Below the pieces are notes generated by a model that was not told where the DNA came from, ran no database searches, and saw nothing but the letters and a program-made list of their open reading frames with translations. The position numbers and the translations under genes are program-made. From Xylocopa sonorina (lineage: Eukaryota > Arthropoda > Insecta > Hymenoptera > Apidae), in the NCBI RefSeq assembly GCF_050948175.1, contig NW_027490152.1:186001-250000 (forward strand): 64,000 bases of DNA. Direction: 5' to 3'. Every line of letters starts with the position of its first letter. Within the stretch, counting starts at the first letter, position 1. This document shows positions 1-11,400 of this stretch, in pieces.

Positions 1-672
1 GAGGACACCTCGAAGAGGTGGCTGAGAGCCCTAAGGCATGGATCAGAGATTAGAACCGCGGGTACTCGGAAGGAGTCCCGGAGAGATCGAGTCGAGACGA
101 GTGTCGGAGTACGAACTGACGATCCTGTCGCGTGCACGGGACCTCTTCGGTTCCCGTGGCGCGCGAGTCGCTGAGCCCTCGCGGTGGGGCGTACGTTCGA
201 GTGGGGCGCGCCTCGCGGTGGGGCGGCCGGTCGGAGTGGGAGCGCTCGCGTTACGCGTGAGCCGCGAGCGTCGAATGCGCGCGGGCGCGCGTCGCTACTT
301 ATGAATTAGGATATATATATATGTACGTCGGTCTTAAAATTATATGTGTGTGTTGTTCGTATTACAATGTTTGAGTCGTGTACTTAGAACTAGGATTTGA
401 GTATTTATCGGTATACGCATGAGAAGAGTGAATACGGGCGAATACTGGCGGGAGATTCTGGTCGTTGCTCTGGTGGTGCCTCGTATGGTGCTGGGTACGC
501 GCGATAGCGCGGTCGGCTCGTCCATCTCCTAGGCGGATGTAGCGGATCGGCTGCCTTAGCTCGGCCAAAGGGCGGTTCGCCCGTGCGGTAGGATGCAGGT
601 AGACGCAGGTAGTTGGTCGTTGCGTGCTGCGGGAGGCGCCGGGGGGTGGAAGGCGATACGCCGGACGTTACA
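1..672 (-). repeat. 3' LTR of element 1, partial
   Basis: The sequence repeats 7291-7962 at an offset of 7290 bp with no difference noticed. It begins, read on the minus strand, with TGTAACG directly after the polypurine tract. Only 672 of the expected 1504 bp are in the window; the missing part is the segment next to the CA end. It contains the end of the pol reading frame (stop at 405) and a TATA-like run at 311-322. Confidence 0.95.
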
Positions 673-3600
673 CCTCCCCCCTTAGAAAAGGAATCTTGGC
701 GGTGCCAAGATCTCCTGACTGGTGGGCACGACTGTGGGCGTTCCTCCGAATTTATTGCGCTGCCGGTTGGCTGCCGTAGTTCCGCCGAGTCTCTGCTCTC
801 ATTGGTGTAGCGGACTCGCTTCGCTTTTGGGGAGTGGCCTCTGTGACTGGTGAATGGACCCTCGGGGTTGATTGGCCTCTTGCTGGCACTGTCATCACTT
901 TCATCACTAGCACTGAGTTTATTGGCACTCGCATTAATGTTTTCCGCACTAAATTCGCACTCATTCAACTGTTTATCAGTCTCTTTCTGTTTTAAACCAC
1001 TCATGCGCTTACATATTTTTATCTTATTCGAATGGACAATCTTAACTTTTCCCTTAACAGATAACTTTACATTGTTGTTACCCAGAATTTCGAGTATTTT
1101 ATATGGACCCACATATTGTGACTGAAATTTATGTTTGTAGGGTTCTCGCAGTAAATAAACCCACTGACCAACTTCGAATTTCTGGATATTTTGCTTACGG
1201 TCGTAGTAGTATTTTGCACGGCGCTTTGCGTTATCTAAATTCTCTTTTGCAATTCTTTGGGAACTTGTGATTTTATCATTTAAATCTATTAAATAATCTG
1301 AGTATGTTTCATTTTCTGAGATGTCCTGGAATGGATTTTCGGATGGCGTTCTCGCGATACGCCCGAATACGAGTTCATGGGGTGTGTATAATGTTCCCTC
1401 ATGTACGCTCGTATTATAGGAGAACATGGCGTACGGTAGCCATTTCTCCCAATCGCCACTGGTGTCGATGTAGTGTCTCAAATATTCTGCTAAAACATGG
1501 TGTGACCTTTCCACCGAGCCGTTCGTTTGCGGGTGGAAAGCTGTGGATTTATATTGTTTTATACGGAATTTTATGGCGATTGCTTTTATTAAACTATTGA
1601 TGAAATTCGACCCTTGATCGGTCAAAATTCCTTTAGGACATCCGAACTTGCATATAAAGCCGGTGATAAGGGCATCTGCTATATCGACTGCTGTGGTTTG
1701 CTTTAGCGGGATCGCGACGGAATATTTTGTGAGTAAGTCTTGGATTGTCAGGATGTTGGTGAACCCGTCGGGTGTAGTGGGAAGGGGTCCCATAACATCC
1801 ATGGATATTTTATCAAATGCGCTACCTGGTGTGTCCGTTAACGTGAGAGGTTGCCGTGTCTTTACGCGAACTAATTTTTCGGTTTGACAACTTTTGCACT
1901 TACTAATGTAATTTTGAATATCGGATTTCATATTCGGCCAATAAAATCTTTCCCTAATTCGCGAATAAGTTTTGTTGACACCTTTGTGTCCGCCAACTGG
2001 TGTATCATGATTTTCTTTAATGATTTTTTCTCTATGTTGTTCTGGCGGTATATGAATTAAGCCCTGACAAACGGTGATTTGTAGTGGAGTTTCGTAAAAT
2101 AGGTCTTGGAGTATTCTTTGAACCTGAGACCAAGGGATTTTATCTAATGAGACTTGTGCCATGCTAATTGATGTGATTTGGAGTTCCGATATTACGTCAT
2201 ACAATGAACGAAGGGTCTCTACTACCATTTGAAAGTCTATTGCTCGTTTTTCGTGCTCGATTACCGGCAGTTGTATATGGTAAAAGTTTTCTACCTTAAC
2301 GACTTTAGCTTTCGTAAGATTTATGTCGGACTTGTGAATGAAGAATTTTCCTGCTTTACTTAACTGGCTGGCGCCAGAATCATAAGGATGTCCAGCTTTG
2401 GTGATAAAAGTGACTAGATTATCGCGCCTAGTGGCGATAGTATCGCGCGTGAATTTAAATAAGGGTTCGTATCGAATGTGTTCGGTCGGTAACTGATCAA
2501 CCGTTGTGCGAATATCTTCCGATTCGGGCGAAGGTGGAGGCGGAGGAGGAGGCGGAGGCGGCATTGTGGATTTCTTTGAACGGTAAGGCTTCGGAACTGG
2601 ATCAAAAATGTCCTCGTCGGATGAGGAGATTGGATTGAGAGGACAGATTTTAGCAGGATTGCGTGATAAAGCGTCTGCGTTTAGATTTGTCTTACCGGTT
2701 TTATACACAATCTCGTAGTCGTACTCCGCTAGTTTTAGTCGCCACCTCACAAGTCGGCTGGATGGGTCTTTAACGGAATTCATCCACACCAGTGGACGAT
2801 GGTCTGTTACAAGCTTGAATTGGTTCCCGTAAACGTAAGGTCTGAATTGGTGCACGGCGTAGATAATTGCGAGACATTCCTTTTCTATTGTCGAATAATT
2901 CTTTTCTGCGGAATTAAGGAGTCTCGATGTATATGCGATTGGAAGGTCGCGGCCTATCGGGCCTTGACTTAAGACTGCACCGATAGCGTCTATTGATGCG
3001 TCTGTTGTAATTATAAACGGGATTTTGAAATTCGGATACTGCAAAATAGGCGCTTCGCAGAGCGCGTCTCGCAGTTGGACGAACGCGTTTTCCTGTTCGT
3101 TCCGCCAGGCGAATGGAATATCTTTCTTTAAGAGGTTCGTAAGAGGTTTCGCAGTGTTCGAGAAATTTTGTATGAAACGCCTATAATAGCCTGCGAGTCC
3201 CAAGAATTGCTTTATTTGTTTTGGGTTCGACGGACGCGGGAAGTTTCGGACGGCGCTGACTTTGGAAGGATCCGGTTTCACGCCACTTTCACTAATGATG
3301 TGGCCCAGATAGCTAACTTCGCGACGAAGAAACTCACACTTATCGGGTTGCAGTGATAAATTTGACTCTCGAAGTTTGTTTGTGAGTTTTAGATATTTTG
3401 TGGCGTGCTCTTGGAGGGAACTGGCGTATACGACGATATCGTCCAAATATACAAATAATTCGTTACCCTGCAAGCCGGCAAGTACGCTGTCCATTAGGCG
3501 TTGGAAAGTGGCGGGCGCATTTTTCAGGCCGAATGGCATACGCGTGAACTCAAAGTGTCCGTACGGTGTCGAAAACGCGGTTTTATGCGCGTCAGCGGGT

Positions 3601-5021
3601 TCCATTGGAATTTGGTGGAACCCGCTGGCTAAGTCGAACGTACTGAAATACTTGGCGCTTCCGAGCTGGTCCAGTATTTCAGTTATACACGGTAGCGGGT
3701 ATGCATCAGCAACGGACTTTTCGTTTAACGCTCTGTAATCTATGACGACTCTCCACCTTTTCTTTCCCTGTGAGTCGGCCTTTTTCGGGACGACCCAAAG
3801 AGGAGAGTTGTAGGGGGATTTCGAGTCTCGAATAACGCCATTCTGCAATAAAGTTTCGATCTGATTCCGGATCTCCTCTTTATGTGCGGGTGGAAAACGA
3901 TACTGTTTCACATTTATCGGTTTGTCGTCGACAGTAGGAATTTTATGCGTTGTTGCTGTGGTATGACCCAGTTTATCGCCCTCGATGTAAAATAGATCTT
4001 GGCTCTTATCAATCAAGTCTATTACGTGATTTTTCTCTTCCTCGTTAAGATGTTCGAGCCTTAAGAGATCGATAATACGTTCGAGGCGGGATTTCACTGG
4101 CTGTGCGGATTTCGCGGCGGATTTTGTAACTTGCGCATAAGTTAGTTTCTGTTTTGCGCACGGAGAAGATCCTTGATCAGGACGTGGCGTTTTACGTGAA
4201 ATTGAACGATCTAGATTTCCCTTCTGGGGATTGCCGGACGTATCGGCGGAAATTGAATTTGAATTCGACGTTCTAGAGAATGTCGTGAATAACGCGGAAC
4301 TGTCTTCCTTCGAACATTTTGAGATATCGACTGGTTCCAATTCGATCGGAGGTAGAGCGATTTTTACAGTTTTATCTGTAGAGTTTATTACTCTTGTTAT
4401 CACTGTATCTCCGGTAACTTTCACCAGCGCATTTCCAAAATAAATTCCTGGCGCTATGTCCATGCGCGGAATTATTCCTTCGGCAAGGTGTGAATTAATT
4501 ATCCGAACCTTTACCCCGATGTTCATGCGCGGTGGTACTACGAATTGATGAAGTTTATTGAAAAAATTTTTCGCGGTTTCTCGCGATTCTTTCGGCGGTT
4601 TCGCAGCGCGTTTCGCTTTTTCATGGAGTTTCGACGATTTTTGAATTATTGGTTTCGTTACTTCGGAGGTTTCTGGGACCGTTTTTTCTAAATTAGAATC
4701 TGGTTTAGCCTCCGACGAAACTATATCGCGGCAGAAAGGAATAGTCATACCGTGCCATCTGATTTCCTTTTTCAGGAAGGAAATTTCTGCGTCGGCACAG
4801 AAGCCCGAGCCCAAAATTCCGTCTGGGCCTAATGGAAAGTTATCGTCGACGACATTGAACGGCACGACGCGCCCGAACAAAACGATATTGACTGTCCCTA
4901 CCGTGGTAACTTGCCCATTAGTAACTCCCGTAATCACGAGTGTTTCGGACGTGTCTACGCGCGCGTGTGGGGACAAAGCGGAACGTTTGATTACGTTTAT
5001 TTCCGCGCCAGTATCAATCAT
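405..5021 (-). CDS. pol: Pol polyprotein (PR-RT-RNase H-IN), element 1
   Basis: This is a 1538-codon frame from the first in-frame Met. The true translated region probably starts by -1 frameshift near 5204, because the frame is open up to 5216 and protease sequence precedes this Met. Domains and motifs match element 2 residue for residue: protease DTG at 3-5, RT YLDD at 525-528, RNase H D674 and D783, integrase HHCC at 1005-1045, and D1075/D1135/E1171. It differs from element 2 at three residues: K421 for R, M1074 for I next to the first integrase catalytic Asp, and K1381 for N. No stop or frameshift breaks it, so it looks able to encode an active polyprotein. The stop lies inside the 3' LTR. 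Confidence 0.93.
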   Translation of the reverse strand: MIDTGAEINVIKRSALSPHARVDTSETLVITGVTNGQVTTVGTVNIVLFGRVVPFNVVDDNFPLGPDGILGSGFCADAEISFLKKEIRWHGMTIPFCRDIVSSEAKPDSNLEKTVPETSEVTKPIIQKSSKLHEKAKRAAKPPKESRETAKNFFNKLHQFVVPPRMNIGVKVRIINSHLAEGIIPRMDIAPGIYFGNALVKVTGDTVITRVINSTDKTVKIALPPIELEPVDISKCSKEDSSALFTTFSRTSNSNSISADTSGNPQKGNLDRSISRKTPRPDQGSSPCAKQKLTYAQVTKSAAKSAQPVKSRLERIIDLLRLEHLNEEEKNHVIDLIDKSQDLFYIEGDKLGHTTATTHKIPTVDDKPINVKQYRFPPAHKEEIRNQIETLLQNGVIRDSKSPYNSPLWVVPKKADSQGKKRWRVVIDYRALNEKSVADAYPLPCITEILDQLGSAKYFSTFDLASGFHQIPMEPADAHKTAFSTPYGHFEFTRMPFGLKNAPATFQRLMDSVLAGLQGNELFVYLDDIVVYASSLQEHATKYLKLTNKLRESNLSLQPDKCEFLRREVSYLGHIISESGVKPDPSKVSAVRNFPRPSNPKQIKQFLGLAGYYRRFIQNFSNTAKPLTNLLKKDIPFAWRNEQENAFVQLRDALCEAPILQYPNFKIPFIITTDASIDAIGAVLSQGPIGRDLPIAYTSRLLNSAEKNYSTIEKECLAIIYAVHQFRPYVYGNQFKLVTDHRPLVWMNSVKDPSSRLVRWRLKLAEYDYEIVYKTGKTNLNADALSRNPAKICPLNPISSSDEDIFDPVPKPYRSKKSTMPPPPPPPPPPSPESEDIRTTVDQLPTEHIRYEPLFKFTRDTIATRRDNLVTFITKAGHPYDSGASQLSKAGKFFIHKSDINLTKAKVVKVENFYHIQLPVIEHEKRAIDFQMVVETLRSLYDVISELQITSISMAQVSLDKIPWSQVQRILQDLFYETPLQITVCQGLIHIPPEQHREKIIKENHDTPVGGHKGVNKTYSRIRERFYWPNMKSDIQNYISKCKSCQTEKLVRVKTRQPLTLTDTPGSAFDKISMDVMGPLPTTPDGFTNILTIQDLLTKYSVAIPLKQTTAVDIADALITGFICKFGCPKGILTDQGSNFINSLIKAIAIKFRIKQYKSTAFHPQTNGSVERSHHVLAEYLRHYIDTSGDWEKWLPYAMFSYNTSVHEGTLYTPHELVFGRIARTPSENPFQDISENETYSDYLIDLNDKITSSQRIAKENLDNAKRRAKYYYDRKQNIQKFEVGQWVYLLREPYKHKFQSQYVGPYKILEILGNNNVKLSVKGKVKIVHSNKIKICKRMSGLKQKETDKQLNECEFSAENINASANKLSASDESDDSASKRPINPEGPFTSHRGHSPKAKRVRYTNESRDSAELRQPTGSAINSEERPQSCPPVRRSWHRQDSFSKGGGVTSGVSPSTPRRLPQHATTNYLRLPASYRTGEPPFGRAKAADPLHPPRRWTSRPRYRAYPAPYEAPPEQRPESPASIRPYSLFSCVYR
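673..683 (-). other. Polypurine tract, element 1
   Basis: Read on the minus strand it is AAGGGGGGAGG, ending exactly at the TG of the 3' LTR. This is the expected plus-strand DNA primer of an LTR retrotransposon. It lies inside the open pol frame. Confidence 0.85.
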
Positions 5022-5092
5022 GAATTCGGTCTTCTTTAGGAGAGCGGCCGAATTCAGTATGACGCTTGGAGTGTTTGTCTTGCCCGTAAGAT

Positions 5093-6385
5093 TTACAGCT
5101 GCACCGAGTCGTTGTCTTCGGTGGCTGGGTCGTTCGTCGCGAGAGATCTGATATTGCGATTGGCCTCGCGTCCTGTCTCGCGGCGTGGCGGGAGGCCATT
5201 CCCGTTTCCCGACTGCTTAATATTATTATTAAATTGTCTTCGGCGACATTCCTCTATTTCGTGACCCTCGCTTTTGCAATATCTGCAAAACTTAATTCGA
5301 GGCGCGATCGGTCGTGGATTTTCGTAACCGGCTCTATTCGTAGGAGTTTCGCGAGGGGCAGCGGGGTACCATGTATTCGGCGATTGCCGCGGTGGCGCTA
5401 ACCTGAACCGACAATCTCTGGCGTAATGCCCGGGGTTATTGCATTTCGAGCAAATAACATTGTCGCGGTTGGATTTAGGTTCTACGCGCGAACGAGATTT
5501 TGATAATCGCTCACGGTCTAGTTCGTGGCGTTTGTACAGCTCACGGGCGCGTGTGTATGCTTCCTGCGGTGAATGGACCTGATTTACGGGGAACGGAATT
5601 CGAATATCTGGAATCAGCCCATCAATGAAGCAACGTAATGTAAGCTCTTCAACGTCTGAAGAGCTTCGCGACGCGTACGGCGAGAGTCGCTCGCAGTCAA
5701 CGATTGCGGATCTCAGATCTTTTACTCTACTAATGTAATCGAGTATGTGTTCATCCTCCCTCATAAATATGTTAGTGAGCTGTCCGCGATAGTGATCCGC
5801 GGATCGTAAGGTGCTGAAGGTTTGCCTGAGTATGTCTGTTAACTCTAAAATTGAACTACATTGTTCGTCCTCGAGGGCTGAGTACGCGCGTCCCTTTAAT
5901 TTTCCCTTAACTAGACGCGTGAAAGTCCGTTCGCAGCCGTTGGGTATTAGGTCATACGCGCGTTTACAGGCTCGCGTAAACTGTAGAACGGGAATATTTT
6001 CACCGTCGAAGTGAGGAACGGCTTCCAATGCCTGTTTTAAAGACAATTCATCGTGACCATTTCCAAGATCGGCTTGCGCGCTCTGTGGCGTAGTGTAATC
6101 TAATCGCGGTAATTCGAGAGAAGCGGTATCGTTACGCGTTATGGTTTGAGATCGGCGGACGGCGTCTAACTCGCGGCGAAGTACCTCGATCTGTTGCATT
6201 AACAGAAGGGTGTTATCGGCGGATTTATCACCTACACTAGCGTCGGCGGTTCTTGGAAGCGGTTCGGCGAGCGCGTCTTGGAAATCGATAGCGCGTGAGA
6301 CAGGGTGATTCTTTTCGGCGTCGGTATTCGTGGCTGTACCGCGCGGCGGCTGGTGGCGTGTCTTAACTGGCGTTCGCGTCGCCAT
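5093..6385 (-). CDS. gag: Gag polyprotein, element 1
   Basis: The 430-residue Gag is the same length as the element 2 copy and differs at two residues: V68 instead of E, inside the predicted N-terminal helical stretch, and R345 instead of L, between the two zinc knuckles. Both CCHC knuckles (C312-C325 and C367-C380) are intact. The frame ends 71 bp upstream of the first pol Met, and the pol frame overlaps its 3' end at -1. The start is the first Met of the frame, 49 nt beyond the primer binding site. Confidence 0.93.
   Translation of the reverse strand: MATRTPVKTRHQPPRGTATNTDAEKNHPVSRAIDFQDALAEPLPRTADASVGDKSADNTLLLMQQIEVLRRELDAVRRSQTITRNDTASLELPRLDYTTPQSAQADLGNGHDELSLKQALEAVPHFDGENIPVLQFTRACKRAYDLIPNGCERTFTRLVKGKLKGRAYSALEDEQCSSILELTDILRQTFSTLRSADHYRGQLTNIFMREDEHILDYISRVKDLRSAIVDCERLSPYASRSSSDVEELTLRCFIDGLIPDIRIPFPVNQVHSPQEAYTRARELYKRHELDRERLSKSRSRVEPKSNRDNVICSKCNNPGHYARDCRFRLAPPRQSPNTWYPAAPRETPTNRAGYENPRPIAPRIKFCRYCKSEGHEIEECRRRQFNNNIKQSGNGNGLPPRRETGREANRNIRSLATNDPATEDNDSVQL
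5162..5210 (-). promoter_or_regulatory. Candidate -1 ribosomal frameshift signal, element 1
   Basis: Read on the minus strand, GGGAAAC occupies 5210-5204 in the phase G GGA AAC of gag. After 6 nt, GGCCTC at 5197-5192 can pair with GAGGCC at 5167-5162. The signal is identical to the one in element 2. Confidence 0.7.
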
Positions 6386-6434
6386 AGCTGGTCGCGTATT
6401 CGAACTAGCAGAATTTCTAGAGAAACGCGAATCA

Positions 6435-6452
6435 ATCCCACCGCTGTCACCA
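6435..6452 (-). other. Primer binding site, element 1
   Basis: The minus strand carries TGGTGACAGCGGTGGGAT starting 6 nt beyond the CA end of the 5' LTR. See the element 2 site for the tRNA-Leu assignment. Confidence 0.7.
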
Positions 6453-6458
6453 AATTCG

Positions 6459-7962
6459 TGTCACGTCCTGGCCCGAGAGAATTTCTCGTGTGGGAGACGG
6501 ACGACACGTAGCCGAAACGCGGAACCGATCACTCGATTGTGATGGGTGCCGTGGTTCCTTTAATGGGACGCGAACACTATAAGCACACGCGGACGCGATT
6601 TAGTATGTAAATTCTCTTACCTTTCGTCGTCTTGAGCCCTCGGTTGAATTAATATTTCTGTTCCAGGTATCGCTGTTTCCTGGGATCGCCTTCCGGAATG
6701 GTAGCTGCGTAGGAGCTGCGGAACGGAAACGTCAGCGGAATGAGGCTCCACTGGCCTTGGCAGGAATGCTGATCCCGCTTGGAAGAACTGGCCGAAGAGT
6801 GAAGGGACTGGAAGCGGAAGCGAGAGTCCTGGCTCGCCCTGGATTCGGTGAATTCACGCACTAATCGTCGGAGCTGATTCTTTCGACCTGCACGTCGCGT
6901 TCTTTTCGAGACGGCGCGGCACATTCAAAAGCGACCTTCGACTGACTGGATTCGAGTTGGTAAGCGGCGGTCCTCTCTATCCGTGTCGGTCCAGCAGAAC
7001 GAAGATCGATTGTCACTTCGAATAGTACAGAGCTGTAGTTCCACAAGGTTAAGCGGCGGTCCTCTCTAACGAAGTAGAATTTCCAGGCAACTGTACTAAT
7101 TCAAAGAGTGAACGTGATTGTATGAATACGCGAGAACCGTATGTAAACGCGAGGATAAATGAAATAAAATAACGTTGATTGTAGGTAAAAGTGAAAATAT
7201 ATTCTAAGTATAAAACCTATCTTACACTAATACTTTCCCTAACTAGATATAAGTACTTAAAGAACTAGAACTTGAACTTAACTAGAAACAGAGGACACCT
7301 CGAAGAGGTGGCTGAGAGCCCTAAGGCATGGATCAGAGATTAGAACCGCGGGTACTCGGAAGGAGTCCCGGAGAGATCGAGTCGAGACGAGTGTCGGAGT
7401 ACGAACTGACGATCCTGTCGCGTGCACGGGACCTCTTCGGTTCCCGTGGCGCGCGAGTCGCTGAGCCCTCGCGGTGGGGCGTACGTTCGAGTGGGGCGCG
7501 CCTCGCGGTGGGGCGGCCGGTCGGAGTGGGAGCGCTCGCGTTACGCGTGAGCCGCGAGCGTCGAATGCGCGCGGGCGCGCGTCGCTACTTATGAATTAGG
7601 ATATATATATATGTACGTCGGTCTTAAAATTATATGTGTGTGTTGTTCGTATTACAATGTTTGAGTCGTGTACTTAGAACTAGGATTTGAGTATTTATCG
7701 GTATACGCATGAGAAGAGTGAATACGGGCGAATACTGGCGGGAGATTCTGGTCGTTGCTCTGGTGGTGCCTCGTATGGTGCTGGGTACGCGCGATAGCGC
7801 GGTCGGCTCGTCCATCTCCTAGGCGGATGTAGCGGATCGGCTGCCTTAGCTCGGCCAAAGGGCGGTTCGCCCGTGCGGTAGGATGCAGGTAGACGCAGGT
7901 AGTTGGTCGTTGCGTGCTGCGGGAGGCGCCGGGGGGTGGAAGGCGATACGCCGGACGTTACA
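6459..7962 (-). repeat. 5' LTR of element 1 (1504 bp)
   Basis: It has TG...CA termini on the minus strand (TGTAAC at 7962, GTGACA ending at 6459). Its length equals both LTRs of element 2. It should carry the promoter that drives the minus-strand genomic RNA; a TATA-like run is at 7601-7612 and a splice-donor-like AAGGTAAGA is at 6615-6623. Several small frames inside it recur in every LTR copy but have no recognisable product. Confidence 0.95.
7601..7612 (-). promoter_or_regulatory. TATA-like element in 5' LTR, element 1
   Basis: A 12-bp alternating AT run stands just upstream (minus strand) of a very GC- and CpG-rich segment. It is the only strong TATA-like run noticed in the first third of the LTR. 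Promoter use is inferred. Confidence 0.35.
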
Positions 7963-8484
7963 CACGAATACCGCGTATACACTTCAAAAGAATGTAAATG
8001 CGTCACATCCGTGCTAGGAAATAGCGTATGCAGATGTCTACGTGTCGTAACAATAGAGGTATAATGATTCTTAAAACGAGATATCGTATCTCATTTCTAT
8101 GTTTCGTGATAAGAAATAATATTCATTGCGAAATGTCATGTATACCTCGTATTCACTTCAAAAGTATGTAAATGCGACACGTCCGTGCTAGGAAATAGCG
8201 TATGCAGATGTCTACGTGTCGTAACAATAGAGGTCTAATGTTTCTTAAAACGAGATATCGTATCTCATTTCTATGTTTCGTGACAAGATATAATATTCAT
8301 TGCGAAATGTCATGTATACCTCGTATTCACTTCAAAAGTATGTAAATGCGACACTTCAATGCTAGGAAATAGCGTTGGCAGATGTCCACGTATCGTAGCA
8401 ATAGAGTTCTAATGCCTCTTAAATCGCGATATCGCATCTCATTTCTATGTTTCGTTATAAGATATAATATTCATTGCGAAGTGT

Positions 8485-11400
8485 CACGAATACCGCGTAT
8501 ACACTTCAAAAGAATGTAAGTGCGACACATCCGTGCTAGGAAATAGCGTATGCAGATGTCTACGTGTCGAAACAATAGAGATCTAATGTTTCTTAAAACG
8601 AGATATCGCATCTCATTTCTGTGTTTCGTGATAAGATATAGTATTCATTGCGTAGTGTCATGTATACCTCGTATTCACTTCAAAAGTATGTAAATGCGAC
8701 ACTTCAATGCTAGGAAATAGCGTTTGCAGATGTCCACGTATCGTAGCAATAGAGTTCTAATGCCTCTTAAATCGCGATATCGTATCTCATTTCTATGTTT
8801 CGTGACAAGATATAATATTCATTGCGAAATGTCATGTATACCGCGTATACACTTCAAAAGAATGTAAATGCGACACATCCGTGCTAGGAAATAGCGTATG
8901 CAGATGTCTACGTGTCGTAACAATAGAGGTCTAATGTTTCTTAAAACGAGATATCGTATATCATTTCGATGCTTCATCATAAGATGTAATATTCATTGCG
9001 ATGTGTCATGTATACCTCGTATTCACTTGAAAAGAATGTAAATGCGACACTTCCTTGCTAGGAAATAGCGTTTGCAGATGTCCACGTATCGTAACAATAA
9101 AGTTCTAATGCCTCTTAAATCGCGATATCGCATCTCATTTCTATGTTTCGTTATAAGATATAATATTCATTGCGAAGTGTCACGAATACCGCGTATACAC
9201 TTCAAAAGAATGTAAATGCGACACATCCGTGCTAGGAAATAGCGTATGCAGATGTCTACGTGTCGAAACAATAGAGGTCTAATGTTTCTTAAAACGAGAT
9301 ATCGCATCTCATTTCTGTGTTTCGTGATAAGATATAGTATTCATTGCGTAGTGTCATGTATACCTCGTATTCACTTCAAAAGTATGTAAATGCGACACTT
9401 CAATGCTAGGAAATAGCGTTTGCAGATGTCCACGTATCGTAGCAATAGAGTTCTAATGCCTCTTAAACCGCGATATCGCATCTCATTTCTATGTTTCGTG
9501 ATAAGATATAATATTCATTGCGAAGTGCCATGAATACCGCGTATACACTTCAAAAGAATGTAAATGCGACACTTCCTTGCTAGGAAATAGCGTTTGCAGA
9601 TGTCTACGTATCGTAACAATAGAGTTCTAATGCCTCTTAAATCGCGATATCGCATCTCATTTCTATGTTTCGTGATAAGATATAATATTCATTGCGAAGT
9701 GCCATGAATACCGCGTATACTCTTCAAAAGAATGTAAATGCGACACATCCGTGCTAGGAAATAGCGTATGCAGATGTCTACGTGTCGTAACAATAGAGGT
9801 CTAATGTTTCCTAAAACGAGATATCGTATCTCATTTCTATGTTTCGTGACAAGATATAATATTCATTGCGAAATGTCATGTATACCTCGTATTCACTTCA
9901 AAAGTATGTAAATGCGACACTTCAATGCTAGGAAATAGCGTTTGCAGATGTCCACGTATCGTAGCAATAGAGTTCTAATGCCTCTTAAATCGCGATATCG
10001 CATCTCATTTCTATGTTTCGTGATAAGATATAATATTCATTGCGAAGTGTCATGCATACCTCGTATTCACTTCAAAAGAATGTAAATGCGACACTTCCTT
10101 GCTAGGAAATAGCGTATGCAGATGTCTACGTGTCGTAACAATAGAGGTATAATGTTTCTTAAAACGAGATATCGTATCTCATTTCGATGCTTCATCATAA
10201 GATGTAATATTCATTGCGATGTGTCATGTATACCTCGTATTCACTTCAAAAGAATGTAAATGCGACACTTCCTTGCTAGGAAATAGCGTTTGCAGATGTC
10301 CACGTATCGTAACAATAGAGTTCTAATGCCTCTTAAATCGCGATATCGCATCTCATTTCTATGTTTCGTGATAAGATATAATATTCATTGCGAAATGTCA
10401 TGTATACCTCGTATTCACTTCAAAAGTATGTAAATGCGACACTTCAATGCTAGGAAATAGCGTTTGCAGATGTCCACGTATCGTAGCAATAGAGTTCTAA
10501 TGCCTCTTAAATCGCGATATCGCATCTCATTTCTATGTTTCGTGATAAGATATAATATTCATTGCGAAGTGCCATGAATACCGCGTATACTCTTCAAAAG
10601 AATGTAAATGCGACACATCCGTGCTAGGAAATAGCGTATGCAGATGTCTACGTGTCGTAACAATAGAGGTCTAATGTTTCCTAAAACGAGATATCGTATC
10701 TCATTTCTATGTTTCGTGACAAGATATAATATTCATTGCGAAATGTCATGTATACCTCGTATTCACTTCAAAAGTATGTAAATGCGACACTTCAATGCTA
10801 GGAAATAGCGTTTGCAGATGTCCACGTATCGTAGCAATAGAGTTCTAATGCCTCTTAAATCGCGATATCGCATCTCATTTCTATGTTTCGTGATAAGATA
10901 TAATATTCATTGCGAAGTGTCATGCATACCTCGTATTCACTTCAAAAGAATGTAAATGCGACACTTCCTTGCTAGGAAATAGCGTATGCAGATGTCTACG
11001 TGTCGTAACAATAGAGGTATAATGTTTCTTAAAACGAGATATCGTATCTCATTTCTATGTTTCGTGACAAGATATAATATTCATTGCGAAATGTCATGTA
11101 TACCTCGTATTCACTTCAAAAGTATGTAAATGCGACACTTCAATGCTAGGAAATAGCGTTTGCAGATGTCCACGTATCGTAGCAATAGAGTACTAATGCC
11201 TCTTAAATCGCGATATCGCATCTCATTTCTATGTTTCGTGATAAGATATAGTATTCATTGCGAAGTGTCATGAATACCGCGTATACACTTCAAAAGAATG
11301 TAAGTGCGACACATCCGTGCTAGGAAATAGCGTATGCAGATGTCTACGTGTCGTAACAATAGAGGTATAATGTTTCTTAAAACGAGATATCGTATCTCAT

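Larger units (their letters stand above)
1..7962 (-). mobile_element. Ty3/gypsy-type LTR retrotransposon, element 1 (3' LTR truncated by window start)
   Basis: This is a near-complete element read on the minus strand: 5' LTR, primer binding site, gag, pol, polypurine tract and 672 bp of the 3' LTR. Every internal coordinate maps onto element 2 as 21775 minus position, so no indel separates the two copies. Gag and pol are both open. The right end abuts satellite DNA at 7963, where CACG is the expected target duplication, but the partner copy lies outside the window. The PR-RT-RNase H-IN order places it in Ty3/gypsy (Metaviridae-like) rather than copia. There is no env-like frame. Confidence 0.95.
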